A stretch of 5,253 bases of DNA from Patescibacteria group bacterium (GTDB lineage: Bacteria > Patescibacteriota > Minisyncoccia > UBA9983), in the NCBI GenBank assembly GCA_018827845.1, contig JAHJXC010000036.1, positions 1 to 5,253 of the forward strand, given 5' to 3'. The stretch's first letter is position 1. Each line of letters begins with the position of its first letter. Below are positions 1-5,046 of this stretch, piece after piece. Under the pieces are notes generated by a model. It saw only the letters and a list, made by a program, of their open reading frames with translations, did not search any database and was not told where the DNA came from. Made by a program: the position numbers and the translations under genes.

Positions 1-490
1 ATACCCCCTTTTGTTTTTTGGACTTTTTAAAATGTTCTAAATAAATTTTGAAAGGCCTGAATCCATCTAATAAATTTACTAAAACTATTTTTCCGTGTGG
101 TTTAATGGTTCTATAAAATTCTCGGACCGTTTCTTTTCTTACTTCACGATCAAGATTAAATAAAACATTTATTGATACAATCTTATCAAAATAATTATCT
201 GGGAAATTTAATTTTTCAGCTAGGTCATGCTGAACGATAACTGCTTCTCTATCTTTTTCTAAATGAATCTCCAGTGCCTCTTTGGAATAATCTAAAGCAA
301 CAACTTGCCCTCCTTGTTTTTTTAGAAGTAAGGCCAGATTTCCTGTTCCTGAACCAGCATCTAAAATCAAATCTCCTTTTTTGACTCTTATTTCATTGAT
401 AACTTCCGCTAGAAGTTCCTGATAAGGAATTACTTTATTCAGTATATCATAAACCTTAAAATATTTTGCCCAGAAATTGCTATCTAGCAT
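1..490 (-). CDS. class I SAM-dependent methyltransferase, C-terminus beyond window edge
   Basis: The reading frame stays open from the ATG at 490 to the left edge (163 codons, MLDSNFWAKYFKVYDI...), so the gene is partial. Visible are the Rossmann-fold SAM-binding elements of a class I methyltransferase: motif I ILDAGSGTGNL (residues about 42-52), an acidic residue at the end of strand 2 in ALDYS (D67), the 'HDLAEKLNFPDNYFD' segment (88-102) that normally contacts the adenine, and motif II/post-II KIVSINVLFNL (103-113), followed by KPHGKIVLVN (130-139). This layout matches the Methyltransf_11/25 type (UbiE/COQ5-like), about 200-250 residues long. The substrate cannot be deduced: these domains methylate small molecules, lipids or proteins. 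An extended -10 box lies 7 bases before the ATG and there is no Shine-Dalgarno, which supports this start. It is preceded by the 39-residue basic gene with a 92-base gap and probably has its own promoter. Confidence 0.9.
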   Translation of the reverse strand, partial: MLDSNFWAKYFKVYDILNKVIPYQELLAEVINEIRVKKGDLILDAGSGTGNLALLLKKQGGQVVALDYSKEALEIHLEKDREAVIVQHDLAEKLNFPDNYFDKIVSINVLFNLDREVRKETVREFYRTIKPHGKIVLVNLLDGFRPFKIYLEHFKKSKKQKGV

Positions 491-497
491 TGACTTT

Positions 498-506
498 ATT
501 ATACCA
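498..506 (-). promoter_or_regulatory. extended -10 promoter of the methyltransferase gene
   Basis: On the minus strand the sequence reads TGGTATAAT, a perfect -10 hexamer with the TGn extension, followed by 7 bases (AAAGTCA) and then the ATG at 490. Transcription starting 6-7 bases after the -10 would begin at or next to the start codon, giving a leaderless mRNA. The -35 region (TTTTAA at 521-526, spacer 17) is poor, as is common when an extended -10 is present. Confidence 0.6.
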
Positions 507-582
507 AAAATTGCCTAAAATTAAAAAGAAAAAGAATCCCTCCTTTATCTGACGGTGTTTGCTTTCGTTTCATAAAATAGAT

Positions 583-702
583 TTATTTGCGCCTTTTGCT
601 GGCTTTTTGGGCTAACATTTGACGCTTTATCTCAAGACGTTTTTTAGTCTTTTTTGAACGCGACTTCTTCATTTTTCCTATTCCTGTTCTTCTTTTTGCC
701 AT
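583..702 (-). CDS. 39-residue, extremely basic small protein
   Basis: This short frame runs from an ATG at 702 to a TAA at 583-585 and encodes MAKRRTGIGKMKKSRSK... ending in KASKRRK. By my count 19 of 39 residues are Lys or Arg (12 K, 7 R) and there is a single Glu, so the protein should bind nucleic acid, most simply rRNA. The composition recalls small ribosome-associated proteins (bL34, bTHX, or the bacterial AURKAIP1/COX24-type proteins), but I cannot match it to any of them and assign no name. Support for a real gene comes from its start: a perfect TATAAT sits 7 bases before the ATG with a fair -35, the same layout as its larger neighbours. It lies 75 bases after the end of the YjbQ gene and 92 bases before the methyltransferase start. 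It is short enough to be missed by automatic gene finders. Confidence 0.72.
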   Translation of the reverse strand: MAKRRTGIGKMKKSRSKKTKKRLEIKRQMLAQKASKRRK

Positions 703-709
703 AGATATA

Positions 710-738
710 ATTATACACTATTTGCTCCGCTGGGTGAA
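710..738 (-). promoter_or_regulatory. promoter of the 39-residue basic protein gene
   Basis: The minus strand has TTCACC (733-738, 4 of 6 matches to TTGACA), a 17-base spacer and TATAAT (710-715), then 7 bases (TATATCT) before the ATG at 702. The expected transcription start falls at or beside the start codon, so the message would be leaderless. The -35 hexamer lies inside the intergenic repeat copy at 725-757. Confidence 0.6.
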
Positions 739-757
739 GGAAATTAGAACCTGTTTG
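725..757. repeat. dispersed intergenic repeat, copy 1
   Basis: This 33-base stretch matches 1272-1302 with three substitutions and one 2-base gap. The shared minus-strand core is GGTTCTAATTT followed by CACCCAGCG. Both copies are in spacers, in the same orientation, upstream of a gene start. Copy 1 overlaps the -35 region of the small basic gene. Two copies within 550 bases of unrelated coding sequence suggest a genome-wide intergenic repeat family. Confidence 0.65.
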
Positions 758-777
758 ATGCAAATCTCTTTTTTTAT

Positions 778-1221
778 TTAAATTCCTAAAATCTGAACCT
801 GAACAGTTCTTTGCCGGGGCTGGTCCAATTCTACAATAAAAATTCTTTGCCACTGACCAAGTTGAAGTTTCCCTTCAATTAAATTCAGGGTAATATTGAC
901 TGGCAGATGAATTGCTTTACAATGAGCGTGACCATTAACACATGCTTCCGAGCAAAGATTCACTGTTCTCTCATTTAAATTATCATGTCTATATTTCAAA
1001 TCTTTTGAGGCGGTTCTCTCAAGATTTTCTTTAAAATCTTCTATCAGCAGAGGTTCGTTTTCATTTAAAATAAGGCTAGCCGAAGTGTGCAAAATTTGAA
1101 TATTCACAAGACCATTTTTAATTTGACCCTCATCAACATTTTTTTTAATCTCGTTGGTTATATCTACAAAATCAAATAATCCTTTGGTTTGAAATTTAAG
1201 TGTTTTGTTTAATGCTTTCAT
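778..1221 (-). CDS. yjbQ: YjbQ/UPF0047 family protein (secondary thiamine-phosphate synthase type)
   Basis: The 147-residue product carries all signature segments of UPF0047 (TIGR00149): HTSASLILNENEP (45-57), RHDN (78-81), NGHAH (96-100) and LGQWQRIFIVELDQPRQR (121-138). The length is normal for this trimeric cytosolic family. Established knowledge: E. coli YjbQ can replace thiamine-phosphate synthase in vivo at high dose, but the true physiological reaction of the family is unknown, so the thiamine name should be treated cautiously. The sequence, with RTVNLC before NGHAH, is closer to the archaeal/thermophile type than to E. coli YjbQ. I choose the ATG at 1221 rather than the in-frame ATG at 1230 because a -10-like TAGAAT (1229-1234) overlaps the upstream ATG and lies 7 bases before the second one; the upstream start would add only MKN. 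No thiamine genes are near; the upstream neighbour is a glycosidase. Confidence 0.92.
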   Translation of the reverse strand: MKALNKTLKFQTKGLFDFVDITNEIKKNVDEGQIKNGLVNIQILHTSASLILNENEPLLIEDFKENLERTASKDLKYRHDNLNERTVNLCSEACVNGHAHCKAIHLPVNITLNLIEGKLQLGQWQRIFIVELDQPRQRTVQVQILGI

Positions 1222-1228
1222 ATTTTTC

Positions 1229-1234
1229 ATTCTA
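1229..1234 (-). promoter_or_regulatory. possible -10 box of the yjbQ gene
   Basis: TAGAAT on the minus strand (one mismatch from TATAAT) lies 7 bases (GAAAAAT) before the ATG at 1221. No good -35 is visible and there is no TGn extension, so the call rests mainly on spacing that matches the other genes. If it is right, the ATG at 1230 cannot be translated from this promoter. Confidence 0.4.
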
Positions 1235-1271
1235 CTAAAAAACCGCCTGATTGGCTATTGTTTGAAATAAA

Positions 1272-1302
1272 CTTCGCTGGGTGGAGAAAATTAGAACCTT
1301 TG
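1272..1302. repeat. dispersed intergenic repeat, copy 2
   Basis: This 31-base partner of the element at 725-757 lies in the spacer between the glycosidase end (1389) and the yjbQ start (1221). On the minus strand it reads CAAAGGTTCTAATTTTCTCC and continues CACCCAGCGAAG. Its first 8 bases also form one arm of the inverted repeat at 1295-1334. Confidence 0.65.
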
Positions 1303-1334
1303 ATTGGGTTAAGGCTGTGCCTGTTCCAAAGGTT
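1295..1334 (-). other. inverted repeat with nested hairpin downstream of the glycosidase gene
   Basis: Perfect 8-base arms AACCTTTG (1295-1302) and CAAAGGTT (1327-1334) enclose 24 bases that contain a small AGGC-TGT-GCCT hairpin. On the minus strand it starts about 55 bases after the glycosidase stop codon and is followed by CTAATTTT, a weak T-rich run. It could act as a transcript 3' end or weak terminator, but the T-tract is too poor to call an intrinsic terminator. Confidence 0.35.
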
Positions 1335-1388
1335 GCTGTTAGACAAATAAACTATTCATTATCCATAGTCTAAACATTAAAAATCTAC

Positions 1389-2576
1389 TTAATCCTCCCA
1401 AATCATATTTAATAAGCCACAGGCGGCCCAAGCCTGAAGAGAATTGGCTTTAATGGTATTTTTTAATCTTTTTGCGTACTGTCGGGCACCTTTAGAAAGG
1501 GAAATAATTTCGTTATTTTTTACTCCAAACAACTCGGGTATATATCCTAATTCCTGATAAGCCGATAATAGAGCCTGTTTTATTTGCTCTGCTTCGTTTA
1601 AAAATCCAGATTGTTTAAGGCCGTAATAAATTACCCAATTGTCATGAGGCCAAATAGATCCGAGATGATAACTCAAATAGTTAAAATCCGGATCATTTTC
1701 AGAAACTGTGCGAATACCAAAAGATGTAAAAATATCTTCTTTAAAAAGACGTTTTACTAATTTTTGCATAGCTTCTTCTGGAACAATGCCGGAAAAAAGA
1801 AGATGGCCAGGATTGGAAGAAACGCTTTTCTTGGGATTTTTATTTTTATCAAGAGCCAAGTAATAATATTGCTCCTTTTCCCACCAAAAAGCTTTTTGAA
1901 ATGCATTCTCTAGCGCATCTGCTTTATCTGTCCATAAATTCTTTAAAGAATCATCCTTACTAAAATACTCGGCTAGCTTAATACCGGCCTTATAAGCTGC
2001 ATAAGCATAACCCTGAACTTCAACAATGGCTACTGGTGGAATAATTTTCAAGTGGTCTTCAAAGTTATCACGCCAACCCTGATGAAAAAGGCCATAAGGA
2101 TTTCTTCTTTTGTATTCGATAAAATTATCCTGGTCAGGATCGCCATAAACCGAAAGCCAGTTAAGAGCCATTATAATGTTATCCCAAATTTGCAAAAGAA
2201 AATTTTTGTCATTGGTTTTTTCAAAATATTTTTCCGCTACAATAACAAAAAGCGGAGTAGAATCAACACCGCCAAAATAAGGAAATTCCCATTGAGGCAA
2301 AACTAACTGATCTTTATGCTTAAACCGATATTCATGTAAAATTTTGCCTGGCTCTTCTTCTGACTTATTGTTTGTAACTTTACCTTGATATTTTGCCAAA
2401 ATCTTCAAAGTATTTTTTGCAATTATTGGATCTATTTCAATCATCTGCCAAGAACTTATAAGAGAATCTCTGCCAAAAAGAGAAAAATAATTCGGGTAAC
2501 CGGCCATTAGATAACCTTCGGGTGTTTTTAATTTATCAATCCCTAAAAGTAATTTATTTTTGATTTCTTCTTTCAT
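1389..2576 (-). CDS. single-domain (alpha/alpha)6-barrel glycosidase, GDE_C/GH63-like (amylo-alpha-1,6-glucosidase type)
   Basis: The 395-residue product shows, in order, the hallmark segments of the glycogen-debranching C-terminal (COG3408/GDE_C) barrel: FGRDSL (34-39), EPGKILHE (75-82), YFGGVDSTPLF (100-110), QGWRDNFED (166-174), VEVQGYAYAAYKAG (185-198), SNPGHLLFSGI (254-264), FGIRT (286-290), YHLGSIWPHDN (303-313) and PELF (347-350). By family analogy D170 and E348 are candidate acid and base; this is inferred from motif position. No signal peptide is seen, so it should act in the cytosol. Bacterial relatives are often about 650-750 residues with an N-terminal beta-sandwich domain that is absent here; an in-frame TAG at 2610-2612 shows no such domain is encoded upstream. 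The substrate is uncertain: alpha-1,6-glucan branch, or mannosyl-/glucosylglycerate as in related GH63 enzymes, or another alpha-glycoside. The neighbouring mannose genes make a mannoside worth testing. The start is supported by an extended -10-like box 7 bases upstream. Confidence 0.88.
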   Translation of the reverse strand: MKEEIKNKLLLGIDKLKTPEGYLMAGYPNYFSLFGRDSLISSWQMIEIDPIIAKNTLKILAKYQGKVTNNKSEEEPGKILHEYRFKHKDQLVLPQWEFPYFGGVDSTPLFVIVAEKYFEKTNDKNFLLQIWDNIIMALNWLSVYGDPDQDNFIEYKRRNPYGLFHQGWRDNFEDHLKIIPPVAIVEVQGYAYAAYKAGIKLAEYFSKDDSLKNLWTDKADALENAFQKAFWWEKEQYYYLALDKNKNPKKSVSSNPGHLLFSGIVPEEAMQKLVKRLFKEDIFTSFGIRTVSENDPDFNYLSYHLGSIWPHDNWVIYYGLKQSGFLNEAEQIKQALLSAYQELGYIPELFGVKNNEIISLSKGARQYAKRLKNTIKANSLQAWAACGLLNMIWED

Positions 2577-2583
2577 AATATAA

Positions 2584-2592
2584 ACTCTACCA
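2584..2592 (-). promoter_or_regulatory. probable extended -10 promoter of the glycosidase gene
   Basis: The minus strand reads TGGTAGAGT, then 7 bases (TTATATT) and the ATG at 2576. It matches the TGGTANANT pattern before the methyltransferase and HAD genes. The hexamer TAGAGT has two mismatches and no good -35 is visible. An alternative is TATAGT, centred near 2611 with TTGGTG 16 bases upstream, which would give a leader of about 30 bases. Confidence 0.42.
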
Positions 2593-2718
2593 TCTTCTTT
2601 TGTATAAAACTATAGGCAGACAAGAAAAACCACCAATTCTTTCAACTTTATTCAGGATAAATTGGCGATTTTCTGGAGAGTTATAATAAGAGACATTTGC
2701 TCCCCTTGTTGGATGCGT
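2590..2718 (-). other. unexplained open stretch in the spacer, possible gene remnant
   Basis: Between a TAA at 2719-2721 and a TAG at 2587-2589 the minus strand is open for 43 codons and has protein-like composition, for example SYYNSPENRQFILNKVER. It contains no ATG, GTG or TTG, so it cannot be a complete gene as it stands. In another frame, 11 codons upstream of the glycosidase ATG (FYTKEDGRVYI) are also open. It may be decayed coding sequence or chance. I do not recognise the peptide. The rest of this spacer holds the hairpin repeat at 2722-2761 and an AT-rich stretch. Confidence 0.2.
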
Positions 2719-2721
2719 TTA

Positions 2722-2761
2722 CCTGCCCGCAATGCTTTCAGCATAGCTGATGCAGGCGGGG
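2722..2761. repeat. GC-rich intergenic hairpin repeat (REP-like)
   Basis: An imperfect outer stem pairs CCTGCCCGCA (2722-2731) with TGCAGGCGGG (2751-2760), with one mismatch and one G-U wobble. Inside are two overlapping, mutually exclusive hairpins: ATGCT-TTC-AGCAT (2732-2744) and TCAGC-ATA-GCTGA (2738-2750). The element is far richer in G+C than its surroundings and stands alone between two transcription units. Similar GC-rich palindromes are common in spacers of Parcubacteria-like genomes. It lacks the T-tract needed for an intrinsic terminator. Confidence 0.6.
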
Positions 2762-2806
2762 AACTTTAGATTGGTTAAATATTAAGAAAGAATTAGAGTT
2801 GATTCC

Positions 2807-2829
2807 GAGTTTTGTGTAAAACACACCTC
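2807..2829 (-). other. stem-loop overlapping the GH130 stop codon
   Basis: Perfect 5-base arms TGTGT (2813-2817) and ACACA (2821-2825) flank a 3-base loop, with a further GAG/CTC pair outside (2807-2809 with 2827-2829). On the minus strand the structure spans the TGA of the GH130 gene and its first downstream bases. It could protect the transcript 3' end; no U-run follows, so it is not called a terminator. Confidence 0.3.
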
Positions 2830-3859
2830 AACTACATTGCAGCAGTTCGTTTATTATCTCATCTAGCATAATGGTTGCTAGACCGCAATATTTGTCTGCT
2901 GTTCCATAATACACAAAGAGTTCTCCGTTCTTAATGACAGCACCACTTGGGAATACAACATTATCTACATCACCCTTTACCTCATACTCTGCCTTAGGGA
3001 ACAAAATCGGATAAGGGATCTTAGCAATAAGCTTTGAAGGATCTTTCAAATCTAAAAGAGCAGCCTTTGCTGTATATATAATCTTGCCGTTTTCGTCTTT
3101 TTCAACATGATGATAAAGCACAAGCCAGCCTTGGTCTGTCTTAATGGGTGGCACACCTGGTCCAATTTTTTCATCATTTTCATGTCGGGGACGCATAAGT
3201 AATTTGTGGTCAGTCCAGGTCTTCAGGTCAGACGAATATGAAATCCATATTGACGGTCTTTGGGGCAATTCTTCAAATGGTATTGGGGTAGGAACATCAA
3301 TTGTTTTGGACCTTGGATCATCAAACCAGTTTTTGCACCAACGATGTGGTCTGTGTAGGATTACGAACTTGCCGTCAATCTTTTCTGGAAATATCTCAAC
3401 GTCTCTATCATCAGAATTTTTGGGGGTGATAATTCCATGTCGCTGAAAATCAACAAAATCTTTTGTGGTAACAAGCGCAGTTTGAGAATTCAGGTTATGG
3501 ATTATTTCATAAATGGGTTTTCCGCCTTCTCTTATTCTTGTTGAAAGAGCAACATAAGTTATATAAAACGTGTCGTCTACTTTTGTAATGCTCGGATCTT
3601 CGCAAGCCCATTTATCGTAATCGTCTTGGGGCTCTATGATAGGACCTTTGCCCACCCTTTCAAAATTAACCCCATTATTACTCGTTGCCAATCCTATGCG
3701 CGAAATATAAGTATCATACTCTCCGATAGCGCGGTAGAGGAGATATACTTTATCATCTACTAAAATAGCGCCGGGATTAAAAACAGCTTTTGACTCCCAC
3801 TCTATATCTTCATTTGGTGAAAGAATCGGATTTTCTTTTGCTCGCTTTAATTCAATCAT
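2828..3859 (-). CDS. GH130 family beta-mannoside phosphorylase-like enzyme
   Basis: The 343-residue protein has the five-bladed beta-propeller signatures of glycoside hydrolase family 130: ENPIL (9-13), WESKAVFNPGA (21-31), LLYRA (40-44), IGLATS (55-60), CEDPS (86-90) with D88 as the likely proton donor, EIFPEKIDGK (155-164), HRPHR (169-173), KIGPGVPPIKT (231-241), YHH (249-251), GDVDNVVFPSG (296-306) and YYGTAD (317-322). Length is typical, and no signal peptide is present, so it is cytosolic. Most characterised GH130 enzymes cleave beta-mannosides with phosphate and release alpha-mannose-1-phosphate; a subgroup that lost phosphate-binding residues hydrolyses instead. The Arg and His residues at 170-173 and the YHH motif favour phosphorolysis but do not prove it. 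The position after EDP is Ser where many members have Arg. The ATG lies 7 bases after the cupin stop with no Shine-Dalgarno and no -10 in place, so it is probably expressed from the cupin promoter, perhaps with translational coupling. Confidence 0.9.
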   Translation of the reverse strand: MIELKRAKENPILSPNEDIEWESKAVFNPGAILVDDKVYLLYRAIGEYDTYISRIGLATSNNGVNFERVGKGPIIEPQDDYDKWACEDPSITKVDDTFYITYVALSTRIREGGKPIYEIIHNLNSQTALVTTKDFVDFQRHGIITPKNSDDRDVEIFPEKIDGKFVILHRPHRWCKNWFDDPRSKTIDVPTPIPFEELPQRPSIWISYSSDLKTWTDHKLLMRPRHENDEKIGPGVPPIKTDQGWLVLYHHVEKDENGKIIYTAKAALLDLKDPSKLIAKIPYPILFPKAEYEVKGDVDNVVFPSGAVIKNGELFVYYGTADKYCGLATIMLDEIINELLQCS

Positions 3860-3866
3860 ATTTTAT

Positions 3867-4214
3867 TTATTGGTTAACGCGTCCATACTTATCTTCTATT
3901 CTCACTATATCGTCTTCATTAAATCCCCCCAAAGATATTTCAAGGATTCGTACCTCGGTATCTTTTGCGCTAATCCGATGCTTATCGTTCTTTTTCACAA
4001 TAAATTCGTCACCTTCCCGGGCAGTAAATTCTTCATTGCCGATAATGATCGTTGGAGTTCCAGAAAGTACATGCCAAAATTCTTCACGGTTTTTATGGTA
4101 CTGCAAACTAAACTCTTCGCCAGGGTTTACAACAAGGATTTTTACCGTTGATGGTTGGTTTTTAGTGAGCTCAATAGATGACCCCCATGGATGCGTATGT
4201 GTGGTTGATTTCAT
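3867..4214 (-). CDS. single-domain cupin, type II mannose-6-phosphate isomerase family
   Basis: The 115-residue product, MKSTTHTHPWGSSIELT..., is a complete copy of the cupin domain found at the C-terminus of bifunctional PMI/GDP-mannose pyrophosphorylases (PF01050). Diagnostic segments are HPWGSS (8-13), the metal-binding stretch SLQYHKNREEFW (36-47; Q38, H40, E45), the second cupin motif with H79 in KNDKHRIS (75-82) and the C-terminal EDDIVRIEDKYGR (100-112). Family knowledge: it interconverts mannose-6-phosphate and fructose-6-phosphate using one bound metal ion. The pyrophosphorylase domain is absent, which favours a stand-alone isomerase. The frame remains open upstream to an ATG at 4313, but that start would overlap the preceding HAD gene, add residues unlike the family, and run through an excellent promoter; the ATG at 4214 sits exactly where the domain begins. 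The GH130 gene follows after 7 bases, so the two form an operon. Confidence 0.88.
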   Translation of the reverse strand: MKSTTHTHPWGSSIELTKNQPSTVKILVVNPGEEFSLQYHKNREEFWHVLSGTPTIIIGNEEFTAREGDEFIVKKNDKHRISAKDTEVRILEISLGGFNEDDIVRIEDKYGRVNQ

Positions 4215-4223
4215 ATACAGTAG

Positions 4224-4252
4224 ATTATATAGGGTAGGAATCGGCAATACAA
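4224..4252 (-). promoter_or_regulatory. strong promoter for the cupin-GH130 operon
   Basis: The minus strand has TTGTAT (4247-4252), exactly 17 bases, then a perfect TATAAT (4224-4229). The ATG at 4214 follows after 9 bases, so transcription would begin within a few bases of the start codon. No Shine-Dalgarno is present. The promoter occupies the 49-base gap after the HAD gene, so the cupin and GH130 genes can be transcribed without it. Confidence 0.7.
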
Positions 4253-4263
4253 CTAATATTTTA

Positions 4264-5040
4264 TTAACCTTTCGGGGTTTTGCTCTCAGGAACCCCTGTT
4301 TTGAGAAGTTCATGAATGATTTTCTTAGTCTCCTCCGGCCCTGAGACTTGAATCGTTTCTATGCCAGCTTCCTTTACGGAGTAGTCGTTTCCTTCCGGGA
4401 ATGTCGCATCACCTATAAAAAGCATATTCTCTTGATTAATCTTTAGACCTTCCCTAATTTTTTGGATTCCATATGCTTTATCAATACCCTTTTTTGTTAC
4501 ATCAATTGATGTTCCGCCACCAATACGCACCTCAAATTCCGGAATATAATATACAAGGGCGCTTACTATTCTATGAGCTTTATTATGATCCGGATCCCAT
4601 TTTTCTTTCAACTCAATCGGAGCTTCCTGCCCAAGAGGAGAATATGTGACTTGGCTATCTCTGTCTTCAATGAGTTCGCCGTATATAGTATCTGGCGATG
4701 CTATGTTCGTATCAGTAATTGCTAACTCAAAAGCCTGGCGGATTTTGTCGATGTCTTTTTTAGAAAATGAGTTCTTATATTTTTGGACCCAACTATTTTG
4801 CTCGTATCTATACAAACTGCCCCCGCTTGTAGGCATAAGAAATAATCTTGAGAGCTCATTACTAGAACAGCCCAAGTTCTTTAGAAGTTGTTTTTCAAAC
4901 TGCACGAAAGAAGCGCCTGATATAACAGCAACCTTTGTTTTTGCAAGCAATTTACAAAGAAGGTCAGCCATCTCTTCATCAGGCGGCATTTTGCTTGCAT
5001 TGAGTGTCCCATCGAGATCAAAAATAATTAATTCTTTCAT
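4264..5040 (-). CDS. HAD-IIB hydrolase related to eukaryotic-type phosphomannomutase
   Basis: The 258-residue cytosolic protein has the HAD core motifs: FDLDGTL (7-13; nucleophile D8 and acid/base D10), VISGAS (39-44, motif II), K188 in GIDKAYG (185-191, motif III) and FIGDATFPEGNDY (208-220, motif IV). The cap lies between motifs II and III and contains VTYSPLGQ (131-138) and IGGGTSIDVTKKG (173-185). These segments follow human-type phosphomannomutase (SPIGR, IGG-SFDV-PKGWDK, GDKT-PGGNDYE), so mannose-1-phosphate/mannose-6-phosphate mutase or a sugar-phosphate phosphatase is likely. An Arg that contacts substrate in eukaryotic PMMs is Gln138 here, so the activity is uncertain. The start is the ATG at 5040: a TTG 6 bases upstream would add only two residues, and a -10 box lies 6 bases before the ATG. 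It precedes the cupin and GH130 genes, consistent with a role in mannose phosphate metabolism. Confidence 0.85.
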   Translation of the reverse strand: MKELIIFDLDGTLNASKMPPDEEMADLLCKLLAKTKVAVISGASFVQFEKQLLKNLGCSSNELSRLFLMPTSGGSLYRYEQNSWVQKYKNSFSKKDIDKIRQAFELAITDTNIASPDTIYGELIEDRDSQVTYSPLGQEAPIELKEKWDPDHNKAHRIVSALVYYIPEFEVRIGGGTSIDVTKKGIDKAYGIQKIREGLKINQENMLFIGDATFPEGNDYSVKEAGIETIQVSGPEETKKIIHELLKTGVPESKTPKG

Positions 5041-5046
5041 ACCCAA

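Noticed and set aside
539..546. Perfect Shine-Dalgarno-like AAAGGAGG on the minus strand
   Set aside because: No start codon lies within 4-12 bases downstream; the methyltransferase ATG is about 50 bases away.
499..573. 24-codon open frame MKRKQTPSDKGG...
   Set aside because: It is too short, has no promoter or ribosome site, and ends inside the methyltransferase -10 box. A chance frame is the simpler explanation.
644..853. 69-codon minus-strand open frame
   Set aside because: It overlaps the end of yjbQ and most of the small basic gene in another frame, and its first part is an out-of-frame reading of the yjbQ 3' end.
1235..1260. GCC-AATCA-GGC followed by six T as an intrinsic terminator
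   Set aside because: The stem is only 3 base pairs, too weak despite the T-run.
4274..4296. GGGGTT/AACCCC inverted repeat at the 3' end of the HAD gene as a terminator
   Set aside because: It has only 6-base arms with an 11-base loop inside coding sequence, and no T-run follows on the minus strand.
4215..4313. Longer cupin start at the ATG at 4313
   Set aside because: It would overlap the HAD gene, translate through the -35/-10 promoter, and add 33 residues not found in the family.
3790..4344. 184-codon open frame on the plus strand
   Set aside because: It is antisense to the cupin gene and the ends of its neighbours; the minus-strand genes have clear family motifs and this frame has none.
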